A DNA stretch of 64,000 nucleotides from Phaeosaccion multiseriatum (Eukaryota > Ochrophyta, other classes), in assembly GCA_965112735.1 (NCBI GenBank), contig OZ218953.1, positions 2,542,001-2,606,000 of the forward strand, read 5' to 3'. The notes under the pieces were generated by a model. It did not search any database and was not told the origin of the DNA. It saw only the letters and a list, made by a program, of their open reading frames with translations. The translations under genes were made by a program, and so were the position numbers. Shown in pieces: positions 47,353 through 58,336 of this stretch (positions are counted from its first letter, which is position 1; every line of letters begins with the position of its first letter).

Positions 47353-48221
47353 TGGTGATGCAGCAGCAGAGCCAAGGAGACTTCCTCCTGAGCGCGCTGC
47401 AGCTCCGCGTTGTGTTTCTCGCGTCTGCTATGCACGAGTCCCGGGTACGTGTGTGTGTGTGATGGGGGGTGTGACTGAAGGGGGGGGTGGGGAGGGGAGA
47501 TGACGAGTGGAGAGGTTTGGAGGAGGCATGTTCGTAGGATGGGATGATAAGCCCGTCCCTCCATGACGCTCACAACGGGACGCTAGCCATTGGCGTCTGA
47601 AGCAGTTCAGTAGCTCGCTTCCATTGGATTAGCCGGCCTCTCCACCCCTCTGCCCCTCCCTCCGTTGATCTAATCTTGGCGCATCTGCTCCGTTCGCTTG
47701 TGATGAAATTGGGCCTCTGCACGATAAACAGGTGGTGTCCATGTACGAGAGCGATGGAGGCACCGCCACAGGTTCGGGGAAGGGAGAGGAAGAAGAAGGG
47801 GCAGCAGGAGTAGCAGCAGCAGCAGCAGCAGCAGCAGGAGGAGGAGGAGGAGGAGAAAGCGGGGGAGTGTCTGCGGGAAAGGGGATAGTTGAACCCGTTG
47901 TGACGCGACAGCAGACCATGAACCCGTGGGAGGACGCCACGCAGCGCTTCGGCCGCGAAGAAGATGACTTTTGGAGCACGGTGGCGGATCAAGTGGGAGG
48001 GGGCGCAGCACCAGGAGGAGAAGGAGCCTCGAAGGGGTGGGGAGGAGAAGCAGCAGGAGGGGCTGTGAAGCAAGCCCCCCGCCGGAACAGTAGGGACAAG
48101 CAGCAGCAGCAGCAGCAGCAGGGGTGGCCGCCGTCTTCGGTGGGCTTGAACTTCGCTCAGGTGGGGCTTCCGGACGTGGGGGGGGGGGCTGAGTGAGTAG
48201 GGAGTATTGAGTATTGAGTCT

Positions 48222-48262
<41 letters not shown>

Positions 48263-48613
48263 CCTCCTCGACTTCCTCTCTGCTTCGTAACTCCCTCCTG
48301 ACCATGTTCCTCTTGTTCTCTCCTCCCCCCTCCCCCCTTTGTTGTGCAGTTCGTGGACGCCATTGGTCGCTGCGGCTTAGTCGGCTTTGGCGCAGGGCAC
48401 GTGCAAGCGGTCTTCAACACCCCCCTTGAGCGGGTGCAAGCGGCGTTCCTGACGCAGATGGGCCTGCTGAATGAACGCACTTGGAGGGCGAGGGTGAGGA
48501 GCCACATCCATGCAGCCGAGTCCGTCCAAGCCCAGCAGGAGAAGCAGCAGCACTTGATGATACAGCACCAGCAGAACACGACAAGGCGGAGATCGTCTAC
48601 GGGTGGAGCGTGA
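44227..48613 (+). CDS. Unknown helical protein with long disordered N-terminal half
   Basis: Six exons in phase 0: 44227-45768, 46122-46208, 46804-46935, 47193-47444, 47732-48160, 48350-48613; 901 aa. The ATG at 44137 would add 30 residues. Compositionally normal helical segments are residues ~295-410 (CFEQYLSLVESALLTYDQAW, SLRLELGLSVTRVLLEHA, DQLDELGMLVLQRLRDLLG), then 543-690 (EVLAALRDMFASYS, FMSWRGFEAMAGDFNLAPVV) and ~815-860 (FVDAIGRCGLVGFGAGHV, RVQAAFLTQMGLLN). The pattern of a short F-x-x-M-x-x-DF-x-x-x-P segment followed by F-x-x-A-x-x-R-C helices resembles EF-hand-related proteins of protists, but no calcium loop is visible and I do not assign a family. Poly-Gly lies at 44973-45020. 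Three copies of the dispersed 20-bp element are read as AVGDTA, QLVMQ and HLMIQ. Intron 2 is dominated by a 350-bp CTC tract. Confidence 0.65.
45479..45500. repeat. Dispersed GTTGGTGATACAG element, copy 10
   Basis: Plus-strand CAGCAGTTGGTGATACAGCA, exact consensus, read as SAVGDTAP. Confidence 0.85.
46229..46579. repeat. 350-bp CTC-type pyrimidine tract inside an intron
   Basis: Nearly continuous CTC units, broken only by CTT and CCC variants. It starts about 20 bases after the donor of the 46208/46804 intron and is followed by a CCTG tetranucleotide repeat (46690-46742). Confidence 0.9.
47346..47369. repeat. Dispersed GTTGGTGATACAG element, copy 11
   Basis: Plus-strand CAGCAGTTGGTGATGCAGCA, one core change, read as QQLVMQQQ at the end of a Gln run. 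Confidence 0.8.
48545..48573. repeat. Dispersed GTTGGTGATACAG element, copy 12
   Basis: Plus-strand CAGCACTTGATGATACAGCA, two core changes, read as QQHLMIQHQ. Confidence 0.6.
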
Positions 48614-49066
48614 GCGTGAGGAGCCGAATATCCGAGCAAGCCCGAATAGAAGGTTGTTATTATATTTATTACACCCTTAAGTGCCATCTATGGTTGTCTA
48701 AAAGTAACGCTTTGTCTCCCACCGCCCCGGGGAACTTAGCCCCCGATCGACCCCGAGGTCGTAATCCCTCCGGGGAAAAGCTGATACCAGCCAGGACCCT
48801 GTGTCGAATCGATCGCTCGTGTCGGGCCCGCTGGAGCGCCACGGCCAATCGCTTCCGAATGACGCAAACAGCTCTCGCATAAGCCCTTATGTCCAGATGT
48901 TCGTGCCCCCCAGCCATGTGGGAGAGAGTCGAAAAGGTGCCAAGTGTGAAATATGTCAAATGACAAATGGACGAATTTCCAACGTGTGTACGATGTTTCC
49001 CTCCTCCACATCTCCACGTCTTCTATCCGACACATATTTAAAAGGAATAGAGAAGACTTATAATCC
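48614..49066 (+). other. Intergenic region between tandem genes
   Basis: 453 bp with no supported exon. It is less repetitive than most gaps here. The final 40 bases before the next ATG are AT-rich (TATTTAAAAGGAATAG near 49034-49050), a plausible core-promoter position. Confidence 0.4.
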
Positions 49067-51012
49067 ATGCTTTCACCTACTGTTGTGGTCGTCCTCCTCC
49101 TCCCTGCTGCTCAAGGCTGGATCGCACATCAGAAGCCTGCTCTCAAAACATGGAACACCTTTGCCATGGACAGACGGGGAAGCACTCCATCAGTGACGGC
49201 GCTCGGAATCAAGCCATCTAGAGTGGAGAATGCATTGGGAAGGAGAGGAACGCACGGGTTGGGGGCGGAACGGATGGTGCGGAGGAGGCAGCGTACGGAG
49301 TTGCGGGTATACCCTGAGGATAGAAATGACGACTTCAGCTCAGAATTGGAGGACATTAGGGCAGAAGTGGAGCGCGGGTGAGTGCAGACGAGGCCTTTTT
49401 GTTCTCTCCATTGAGGCATGCGATGCGCCCTCCTAAAGAATCTTGTTGCAGCGCCATCTCTCCCCGACCAGTGGCTGCAGACCCTTCGCGGTTGTCTCCC
49501 TCACTATTGGCGCGAGTACCGTCGTGGCCCTCCACTGAGAAATCTGTCCCCTGGCTTGCTCCTCCCTCCCCCCCCCCCCCACCACCACCACCACCACGGC
49601 AGACTGGAGTCCATGAGGCGCAACCCCTACGTTCTGGTCGGTCTCGCTGTGGCAGCAGGGCTGGCTGCCGCGAACTTGACCCTGCTGGCCGTGCCCATTC
49701 TGTCCTTCGCCCTCCTCTCCCTCACGATGGTACTCTCCCAGACGCTCTTCTTCCTCCTGGCGGCGGTCGTGGTGTCCGGCTTCGCGCTCTTGGCAGTGGC
49801 AGGGGTGGCAGGCCTGGCCCTTCCGCTGGTGCTGCCTGGCGCGCTGCTCGCAGTAGGGCTGGGGGCCTTGGCGCAGCGACAGTGGAAGGCAAGCCTCGCT
49901 CAAGGTGCGACTCACTCTCTCTCTCTCTTTGTGTGTGTGTATGTGTGTGTGTGTATGTATGCTTGTGTGTGCTTGTGTGTATGGCCATCAGAACAGCAGA
50001 CGAGCAGCAGGAGCAGCAGAGGTCGAGAGGGGGGGCGGGACAGTGACAATGGAGCCCACGCAGTCTAGCCCGCTTCCAAATACTGAGGTCACCGCCCTCC
50101 CCTTCCTGCGTCCCTCCCTCCCTCCCCTCTCCCCGACAGACGTAGAGGGCAGTGCTTCAGGCGCGGCTGAAGTTATTGACGTTGACGTGATTGAGCGGGA
50201 GGCCACCGTCAAGGAAACAGAACCCATTCGGGGGTTCGACGACTTGGAGAACTTCGACGAGCGCCTCAAGGAACAAATCAGGGCAGAGGAGGAGAAGGAG
50301 AGGTGAGTCCAGGGAGAGAGGGACGGGTGGGTCCGAATGCATCCATGTGAGCGGAAGGGAGACTCAAGTCCGAAAGAGCGAGGGGAGGAAGGCGAACTCT
50401 GCGTTGATGCAAATGGGAAGAGGGAGGGGGAGGAGCAGGAAGAAGCCTCGACCCGTGCTCCCCGGCAGTAGCGGACGCGCCTTCCTCGAGATGGGATGCC
50501 AACGAAGCTCTTTCATCCTTTGTTCTACGATAGGGCACTATTTATCGGCCAGAAGAAGCAAGACCTCTTGTCCATGCTCCCTCTATGCCCCCCTCACGCC
50601 CTCCTCCGCAGCTCCCGTGACCAACCCCTGTTCCGTCCTCTCCCTCCCCCTAAGTATGCACCTTTTTGGCACGTCCGTCTCCATCTCTTGTACTTTAATT
50701 TTGATTTTAAAAATTGTATCTCGTCCGGATGTCATGTCAAACAGACGAGTAGCGGCGCGGAGTCAACCCAGTGTCAGCCCCACTTCCCTACTGCTGGCCC
50801 CGACCACCCTTGCGACCCCGCGGCAGCTAGCGTCCGCGCTGGAGAGCGCCGGCTTCGGCGATTACTCTGCTACTTTCTTGAAGAACAACATCGATGGCAA
50901 AGTGGGCAAGGCCCTGACGGAGGTGGAGCTGAGGGTGGAGCTGGGCGTGTCGAGTGTAGGGGACAGGAAGCGCCTCATGACCTGGCTCCAAAGCATGGAG
51001 GACGAAAATTAA
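49067..51012 (+). CDS. Plastid-signal membrane protein with a C-terminal SAM domain
   Basis: Four exons: 49067-49377, 49603-49904, 50140-50302, 50745-51012; three introns of phases 2, 1 and 2 join cleanly to 347 aa. Residues 1-17 are a signal peptide ending AAQGWIAH, compatible with plastid targeting. Residues ~111-195 are almost wholly hydrophobic (for example VLVGLAVAAGLAAANLTLLA and LSQTLFFLLAAVVVSGFALL), enough for three or four membrane helices. An acidic linker (RGFDDLENFDERLKEQIRA) follows. Residues ~285-343 match a sterile alpha motif: LASALESAGFGDYSATFLK, NNIDGKVGKALTEVELRVEL, GVSSVGDRKRLMTWLQSM. SAM domains oligomerise or bind partners. Coupling to a plastid-type membrane protein suggests a scaffold at an envelope or thylakoid membrane, which is inference. 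The acceptor at 49603 was preferred over one at 49450 because only it keeps the frame. Confidence 0.8.
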
Positions 51013-51707
51013 CGAAATGGCGACTCTGTTCCTCTCTGGCTTGCTCGGGAGGGAGGGAGGGTAGGGTCACCTGGATCAATGACCGCGCGCCACCTCAGCT
51101 CGAAGGAAAACTAGATACTTCATATGCCAGTATATGCCCTGAGAAGACACAAGACGGAGGGGGGAGAGATCCCAGTGGGGGGAGATGAAGACGAAGGGGT
51201 GGAGGAGAGGAGAGGAAGGAGAGTACAGCAGGGACATCGGAGAACAATGAGCAGCGAGGCCGCTTGACTTTAGGAGCCGCAGCCGCAGCGGCCGGAGCTG
51301 CGGAGGGTGTTGCAGGTGCGGAGGAAAGCAGCAGCAGCAGCAGCGATAGAAATGAGGGGGGTCGAAGGAGTAGGAGGGCAAAGGTGAGGAGGAGAAGTCC
51401 GAGGGCATGGTCCAGGTCCGGCGACAAACTATGTGCACCCTCTTCGCCCCTTTCGCAAGGGCCTGCCTTTGCGCAGGTTGCTGTTTTGTTGGGGCTAGAC
51501 TACTAGTACTTTCTCGAGGGTGTTTGTGAGTGTGCTCAGCTACTGTTACCAGAACAAAACAAAAATCAGCGAGAAGCCCCCCCCCCGGTGTTTATATTGA
51601 TGTACACCCTCTTGTAGACCTCTACTTGCTGCCGTGTGGCTGGCTGACGACATATGCAACGCTCAGATGCCGGGACGGGAGAGCAGCAAAGTGTATGAAG
51701 ATCTCTG

Positions 51708-52496
51708 ATGAGGACAAGTCGCTTCGACAAAGACTCTCTCCGTCTCCTCAATTGGGAACGGTTCTTTGGGACGCTGCGCGAACTCGAGGTACTTGATTGA
51801 GGACTTTGAGTGGGGCCTTGGGGGGATGGAGAGATGGATCAACTCAACTCTTGTCCCCTTTATGGCTACTCACCTGCTGTTCTGGCCTTGAGCGACGATA
51901 TGGCAAGACTTTTTCAAAGCCAACAACGAAGGAACGACCCGGACAAAGGCGCCTCTTCTCATCGACAGTCCGCCCATTGCTTCGAGCCTCCTCGCCCTCA
52001 CAAACCAACCACACTCCCCCGCCGTAGGAAGAAGCAGCGGCTCAAGCAAATGCGGAAGGAGGACAGGCGGTGGGTGGAGAGGGTCAAGTAGATGCGGAAG
52101 TAGGGCAGAGAGAGGAAGCTCAAGAGGACGACGCCCCGCAACAACAAGAGAGCGCCGCAGCTGACCAACAGCAGGTGGGCAGATGGGCATATGGGAGAAG
52201 GGGCAGTGGGGAGCAAAGGGGCCAAGGGAGAAGAGAGGGGGGAAGGATGCGTTCTTCTACGAGGAAAGTCAATCATCATATGATTGAGTGGTGCTACTCG
52301 CTCCGCCTACCTTCCTATTTCTTACTTTTCGTACCCGTTCCTGACACTCCTCTCTCCGTCTCTCTCTGTATGTGTGTGTGTGTGTATAGTCGGGCAGATC
52401 TCAAGCGGTGAACGCTCGGCAGGAGGAGAAGGCGGGGGGGAAGACACAAACGCGGATCCTGAGAGGAAGCAAGAGGCGATGGAGAGCGCGACGTAG
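51708..52496 (+). CDS. Uncertain small acidic protein
   Basis: A frame-consistent three-exon model can be drawn: 51708-51788, 52028-52174, 52398-52496, 108 aa, all phase 0. Exon 1 gives a plausible amphipathic start (RFDKDSLRLLNWERFFGTL); exons 2 and 3 are Ala/Glu/Gln/Gly-rich. An Ala/Ser/Glu-rich open segment ending in a good donor lies upstream (51250-51383) and could be another exon of this or a different gene. Donor strength at 51788 is weak and no homology is recognised. Alternative frames in this region also stay open, so the model is tentative. Confidence 0.3.
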
Positions 52497-52627
52497 CGGC
52501 GGACTGTCAGCGGAGATGACTTCGCCCAAGCGAGAGAAGGGGGCAACACACGGGAGGAAAGGAGGTGCAACCAGTGTCCGGAGCTGTTTTCGTAGGGCGG
52601 GGGGAGTAGCAGCATCAGTAGCATCAT

Positions 52628-52658
<31 letters not shown>

Positions 52659-53069
52659 AGCAAGCACTTCGTTTCGAGAGCAGATGATTTGATGGCAGTT
52701 GTTGTCCGACCTGTGGGCGGGGGCTCAAGACTCGGGGGAATCGGGGGAGGGGGTGGGGTAAGAGATGATGGGGACTTGGAGGAAAGCAAGGGGCCGGACA
52801 TGAGACCACAGCAGCTGATGAGGTGATCATACGGGGGCAAGGAGTGCCTCACCTGCCGGCCCTACGGGCACGGGCCCTAGCTAGCACGAGAGCTGTGCCC
52901 AAGAGACCTGGCCAGGGGCGAGTGCCCCAAGTGCAGGGCCGCGGCTTAGTGCGTTTGTGTAGCTTTTCCGTATGTGCGTAAAGCCAGAGGGGAGGTCTCA
53001 AAAGTGAATGTCACATTCATACATATAAGAACCCTTTTTCCCTCAAGCTCTTTCCACCATCCCCCGCTC
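52497..53069 (+). other. Gap upstream of the phosphate transporter, with CxxC-like residues
   Basis: Contains a CAT/AGC triplet block (52622-52662). At 52840-52949 one + frame reads ECLTCRPYGHG, then a TAG, then RELCPRDLARGECPKCRAAA before a second TAG. The paired CxxC spacing resembles a zinc-binding segment, but the in-frame stop and lack of exon signals keep it from being called a gene. Confidence 0.3.
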
Positions 53070-56051
53070 ATGTACCTCTGGATCGTGGTTGTCGGAGCCA
53101 TTGGTGCTGTCTTCGCTGCATACGGCATCGGCGCGAACGATGTTGCCAATGCATTCGCTACTTCTGTGGGCTCCAAGTCGCTGACCATCAAGCAGGCCGT
53201 GGTGCTCGCTGGCATCTTCGAGTTCAGCGGAGCCCTCCTCTTGGGCTCCCACGTGGTGAAGACCATTAGCCAAGGTATTGCGGATGTGGATTGCTTCAGA
53301 CCGAACCCCGGCGCTCTAATGTACGGCATGAGTTGCGTAATCTACTCCACCGGTTTCTGGCTCGTCCTCGCCTCCTATCTGGAGCTTCCCGTGTCCACCA
53401 CGCATTCCACAGTGGGCGGTATTGTGGGAATGGCCATGGCTTTCGAGGGGCCTGGGTGTGTCAACTGGTACGAGAGGAGAACCTCCTTTCCCTTCATCGG
53501 TGGCGTCTCCGGCATCGTCCTCTCCTGGATCATTTCGCCAGTGTTTGCTGCCATTGTGGCCTCGCTGCTCTTTACGGTGGTGCGGGCCTTCGTGCTGCGA
53601 CAGGAGGACAGCTACCGTCGCGCATTCTTCTTCTTCCCTGTTCTCGTGGCTGTGACACTCGTGGTGAACATCTTCTTCATCATGTACAAGGTCGGTCGAA
53701 AGTTGATGGCTGCTATGCTGTGCTGTGCTGTGGTGTGTAGCTTCGATAAGCTGCTATTTCGCATGAGCTGGCTGTTCGAGGAGCTGTGTGTGTGTGCGTG
53801 TGCATGGGGCTATGCGTGTGGGTGGGGCTAGTCTAGCTATGCGCCTTACTGCTGAGCACCCTGCCTTTTGGGGCTTGACTCTCCAGCGAATCGCCCATAT
53901 TCTCCGGCCGTCGCTCCTCCATTGCTCGCCCTCTCTCCCTCCCTCCCTCCCTCGCCAGGGCGCCAAGGGGGTCGGGCTTGACGATACGAACATCAACACC
54001 GCATGTAAGAGGAAGCATCTGGCTGGACTCTGAACTCTATAGTACAAGGGAAGCAATAAGTGAACGGAACAACACGCCGCGCCATGAGCAAGTTAAGCAC
54101 CAATATTTTTGCGGACTGACACTTCCCGGTGGTGGTGGTGGTGGTGGTGGTGGTGGTGCCTCTTTGCCGCCCGCCCTTCTCTCTCGCTCCGCCCCACAGT
54201 CGTCTTCTCCTTCGGCATCGGCTGCGGCGTGGCGCTGCTCATGACCCCCACCCTCCTCCCCTACCTTGCGAGGAAGATCGATGCCCAGGTAAGAAGGCAG
54301 CCAGGAGGTAGGAGCTGCGCTGGGCTGCCCTCTTCTCCCAACAATGTGCTAGCTACACACACAGTAGTACGTGGCCCTCTGCCCGCCGTGGTCGGGAAGA
54401 AGCATGGGGCGGGGTGCTTCTGATCAGGGCGGGCAGACTAGCTACTCGCTCTCTCGATGATTTCACGGCCCGGCCGCTCCCAAGTAAAGGATCAGACTTG
54501 CACAACCTCCCAGCCCTTGATTCATTCATTTCTCCATTCCATTCATTCCTTCCTTCATTCATTCCGCTCGATTAGTTCCGTGACCGCCCCGACGGAAGCC
54601 CGGCCGTGAACAAGTACGACACTTCCAGAGAAGGCCTTCGTGTGCTGGCCATGCAGCAGGAGGAGAGGCAGGAGGAGGCGGACGCAGAGTCCCTGGCAGG
54701 CCTGCGCGTGCTTGCAATGGACATGAAGCGGCAGGGAAGGGAGCATCAGGAGGAGGAGGAGGAGGAGGAGGAGGAGAAGGAGGAGATGATGGAGGAGCAG
54801 AACGGGGTGGAGGAGGAAAAGGCCAGCCGTGACCTTCGGCAGTACTCCCCGAGCAGCACCCGGGCTGTCGTTGAGGGGGGGGAGGAGCAGCCCACTGCTC
54901 CTCCTAGCGGTGGCAGCTCCTCCTCCCCCTCCTTCTCCTCCTCCAGGTGGGGCGGCTACCTGTCTAACCAGCTCGGCAAGGACCCGCACGCCGTCATCGG
55001 GCAGAGCGAGTACGTGTCCAACATTCACGACAACGCGGAGAAGTTCGCCCCCAAGGCCGAGGAATTGTTCAAGTACGTGCAAGTCTTCACCGCCATTTGC
55101 GACTCCTTCTCGCACGGCGCCAACGACGTCGCCAACGCCATGGGCCCGTTCACTGCCATCTACGTCACCTTCAAGACCGGCATGGTACGTCTGTGTCACT
55201 GGCTTTGGGCGGGGGGGGGGGGGGGGTTGAGGCCGCAAGTTCGAGGTAGCTAGACCGATTCGTCGTGATGATGATCAGTAGGGAAGCCCCCACCTTGACT
55301 AATGGTGGCATCGACGGCTCTCTCCCTCGGCCTTGCGCTCCTGGTGTCGCTGTCGTGCGACGGTCGAGACTCCTCAATGACCGCGGGGACGCGACGTTAA
55401 CTACTGCCGCCCTCTGCCTTCCTCCTCCTCTTCGTCGTCGTTGTGGTCGTTGCTGCCGTCGTTGCTCCTTGTGAGAGCAAGAGAAGCCACGCCTACTTGC
55501 CACCTACGCCCCGCGAAGCCTTGACACAAGCAAGCCCGATTCGACTCGACTACCGCGCTTGCCTTTGCTGTCCACTCACCACCCTTGCTTGTTCCCCTGG
55601 CGTCCCACCTCCTTCACGTTCTGTCCTCCGACCGACCGATTCCGTTCAGGTGGATGGCGAAAGCGCAGCCTCGACGGACAGCTACTGGATCCTCGCCCTC
55701 GGAGGAGCCGGCATCGTGCTGGGCCTCTCCACTTACGGTTACAAGATCATGTCAGCCATCGGGGTCAAGATCGCCAAGATCACGCCCTCCCGAGGCTTCG
55801 CCATTGAGCTTGCCTCCGCCATTGTCATCGTCATCGGCTCGCGCTTGGAGATACCTCTATCCACCACGCATTGCCAGGTGGGAGCTACCATGGGTGTGGC
55901 ACTACTCGAGGGAAGAGGCGGTCTAAACTGGGTGGTGCTGCTGCGGGCTGTGCTGGGCTGGCTCTTTACCCTCGTCGTCTGTGGGCTCAGTGCGGCCATA
56001 CTCTTTGCGCAGGGCTTCTACGCCCCTTCCCCTGACTGGCAACAACTTTAG
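53070..56051 (+). CDS. PiT-family inorganic phosphate transporter
   Basis: Five exons: 53070-53690, 53959-54004, 54200-54288, 54576-55184, 55650-56051; 588 aa. The protein carries both copies of the inverted PiT signature: GANDVANAFATSVGSK (from residue 21) and HGANDVANAMGPF (around 432). Each half also has the STTHSTVGG / STTHCQVGA motif. Hydrophobic helices flank a central hydrophilic loop (residues ~245-400) that contains a Glu run from a GAG tract (54753-54776) and two related segments, GLRVLAM. PiT proteins co-transport phosphate with Na+ or H+ across the plasma membrane or an organelle membrane. No targeting peptide is seen; the start is the ATG just before the first helix, leaving a very short N-terminus. 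The C-terminus ends soon after the last helix (FYAPSPDWQQL). Confidence 0.92.
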
Positions 56052-56871
56052 GCGGGCGACAAGATAGCAGCAGGTCCTCAGGTCCACGAGGGAGGGACAG
56101 TAGAGAGTCAGAGAGGGGTCAACTGCGGGCCGACCCCGCTCTCTCGGGGTCCGCTCTCGCTCTCGGCAGGCGGTAGCTAGAGTCGCTGTCTAGGGAAGCC
56201 AGTCACTGTGCCCCCGGCGAGGGTGAGGAGGTGCGGGGGGTCGGCGCGGGTTGACACACGGGTGCGAGGTGTGAATTAATAGGTTTCCCCTTTGTGTGTG
56301 GGTAATCACCTGGGACCACGGGATCGGCACCGTGCACGCCTAGCGGCCTAGGCCTATTTTGGAAAATTGCCCGGCCTAGCGAGGGCCGTAGGCCCTCGGC
56401 CTATTTATAGGCCGCCTAGGCGGCGGCCTAGGCGGGGGCCGGAGGCCCGCGGCCTAGGGCAGACGCCAACTAGGCGCATGCTCATATGCCCCTGGGCTGG
56501 CCCGGAACCCGCCCAAGTGTCGTCAGTTTTAAGCAAATGTATTGCATGGGATAAGTGAGGAGTAGATTGGTTCTGTTGTCTCTTTCCGCCTCGCTGGCTG
56601 GCCCTACGAGGAGTGCAGGCCTACAGGTGTGCTGCTACCCACTGGCTGGGCGGCACCACGCACGCGCCCACGGTCACTGGGAGGCTGCCTAGAGGCGGGC
56701 TATAGGCCGCCTAGGGCTGAAAAGTGAGCGGCCTAGAGCCTAGGCCGCTACTTGTAGCGTGGGGCGAAGGGAGACGATTGTTGACTTCCCGGGCCTTGGC
56801 CTAAGCAATGTTAGAGCGCCGGCTCCTTTACAAGAAAGTGAAAGAACCGGAGAGAAAAGAATCAACCTCCG
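56052..56871. other. Intergenic region with dense CCTAGG/GGCCTA palindromes
   Basis: From 56337 to 56465 and again 56685-56765 the sequence is packed with GGCCTAGGC-type units, including the perfect palindrome GCCGCCTAGGCGGC and the near-palindrome CGGCCTATTTATAGGCCG. Strong hairpins are expected. No coding segment is seen. Confidence 0.7.
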
Positions 56872-58264
56872 ATGATTGACACCAGCAGCACCACAATCCA
56901 GGAGGTGAGAAGGCCTTGTTGCCCGTGTTGGCTCCCAACCTACTGTTTTTTTGTTTCTTTTTCTCTCTTTCTTCCTTCATGCTGGCTCTCGGGGGCGGGG
57001 GGGGGGGGGGGGGGTGAAGTGCCACCCCCATCGCGTATTGTGTATGCGTATCCTGCCTTCACTTCACACCCCAAGCGTGTGCCCCAACCCCGCCTTATCT
57101 CACGCGCACGACCCTTCCTTCCTTCCCCGCTCTGAGCTCACCGCGCTTGCCATAATCTGTCCCCCCACCCCTCCTCCTTGCTCCCTCAAGGCCAAGCGCG
57201 TGCTGGATGTGATTCAAAAAGGGGAACAGCGGCCGGCCATCGAACTAGCCATCAATGCGCTCATCGCCAAGGAAGGCCCCGACGCCTTGAACCGCAGGTG
57301 GGGTCATGATTGTGAGCACACCACCCTCATGACCTGGGCGGCTGCGTGGGACAGAGCAGAGGCCGTGGATGTCCTGACTGAGAAAGGCGCCAACCTAAAC
57401 GTCGGAGGGGGTGCGTTTTTTGACACTCCCCTCATCACGGCCTGCTTGGTGGGCGGCAAGATCACCAAGCAGCTGCTGGGCAAGAAGGCCAGCGTGGACC
57501 AGACCAACAATAAAAAGTGGACTGCCCTCCACACTGCCGCAGCCGTGGGGGACAACGAATCGGTGCAGCTGCTGCTCTCTGCGGGCGCTCAGCCGGACCT
57601 TGCCACAGCAAGCGGCTCCACAGGTTAGGGAGGAAGGACGAAAGAAGCCTCCCTATATTGTGTATTTCTGCATGTTTCAAGGACAATCCTTGTCATCTTC
57701 CCCACTCTCTCTTACACCCCCCTCCCTCTCCCCTCTTCCCTGTCCGCAGCACTTCAACTGGCGGCTCAGGGTGGCCACGATGCTTGTGTAAAGAGTCTGC
57801 TTCTTAGCTCCCCCGCCGCCGCCAAAGCCGCCGCCAAGGCAGGGGTAGGTGTAGCTGGTTTCGCAGGATCCGCAGCAGGAGTGGCACCGATGGCGATGGA
57901 AGGAGGAGGGGAGGGGGGCACAACCCTTGAACGCGCTTTGCTCGCTGCCGCACACAAGAGCCGCTCCAATGTGATGCGCACTCTCATCTCGGCGGGTGCC
58001 GATGTGCAGGCGGTGACCGACACCGCCAGCGACCATGGCAATCACGAGGTGGTGGAGCGGCTTCGGTCCGTGTCCGACGAGATGGAGTACGAGAGGAGGA
58101 ACAGCACGTCGAGCTTAACGGGGGGGGAGGGCGGGGAGGGCGGTGAGCCATGCGCGCACCGCGTCAACAGGTCGCATTCTACACAGTCCAACACTCCCTC
58201 TGTGCCGGAAGGGGACGAGGGGGGCGAGGAAGGGGAAGGAGAGGGAGATGGCATGGCGGTCTGA
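56872..58264 (+). CDS. Ankyrin-repeat protein
   Basis: Three exons: 56872-56904, 57191-57623, 57750-58264; 326 aa. Exon 1 is an 11-codon mini-exon that supplies the ATG (MIDTSSTTIQE). At least five ankyrin-type units can be seen: TTLMTWAAAWDRAEAVDVL, TPLITACLVGGKITKQLL, TALHTAAAVGDNESVQLLLS, ALQLAAQGGHDACVKSLL, and a diverged one, TLERALLAAAHKSRSNVMRT, with typical AGA/KGA turns. An Ala/Gly-rich insert separates the fourth and fifth. The C-terminus is acidic and Gly-rich. Ankyrin stacks bind partner proteins; none is suggested by context. No signal peptide or membrane helix is seen, so a cytosolic or nuclear location is likely. Confidence 0.85.
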
Positions 58265-58278
58265 GCTTGTAGCCTTGA

Positions 58279-58336
58279 CCTTGATCTTCTTGGGCCGACT
58301 ATTGGGACCTTGATCTTCTTCGGCCGACTATTGGGA
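58279..58336. repeat. 29-bp tandem duplication after the ankyrin gene
   Basis: Two copies beginning CCTTGATCTTCTT and ending CGACTATTGGGA, one mismatch, just 15 bp after the stop codon and so probably in the 3' UTR. Confidence 0.8.
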
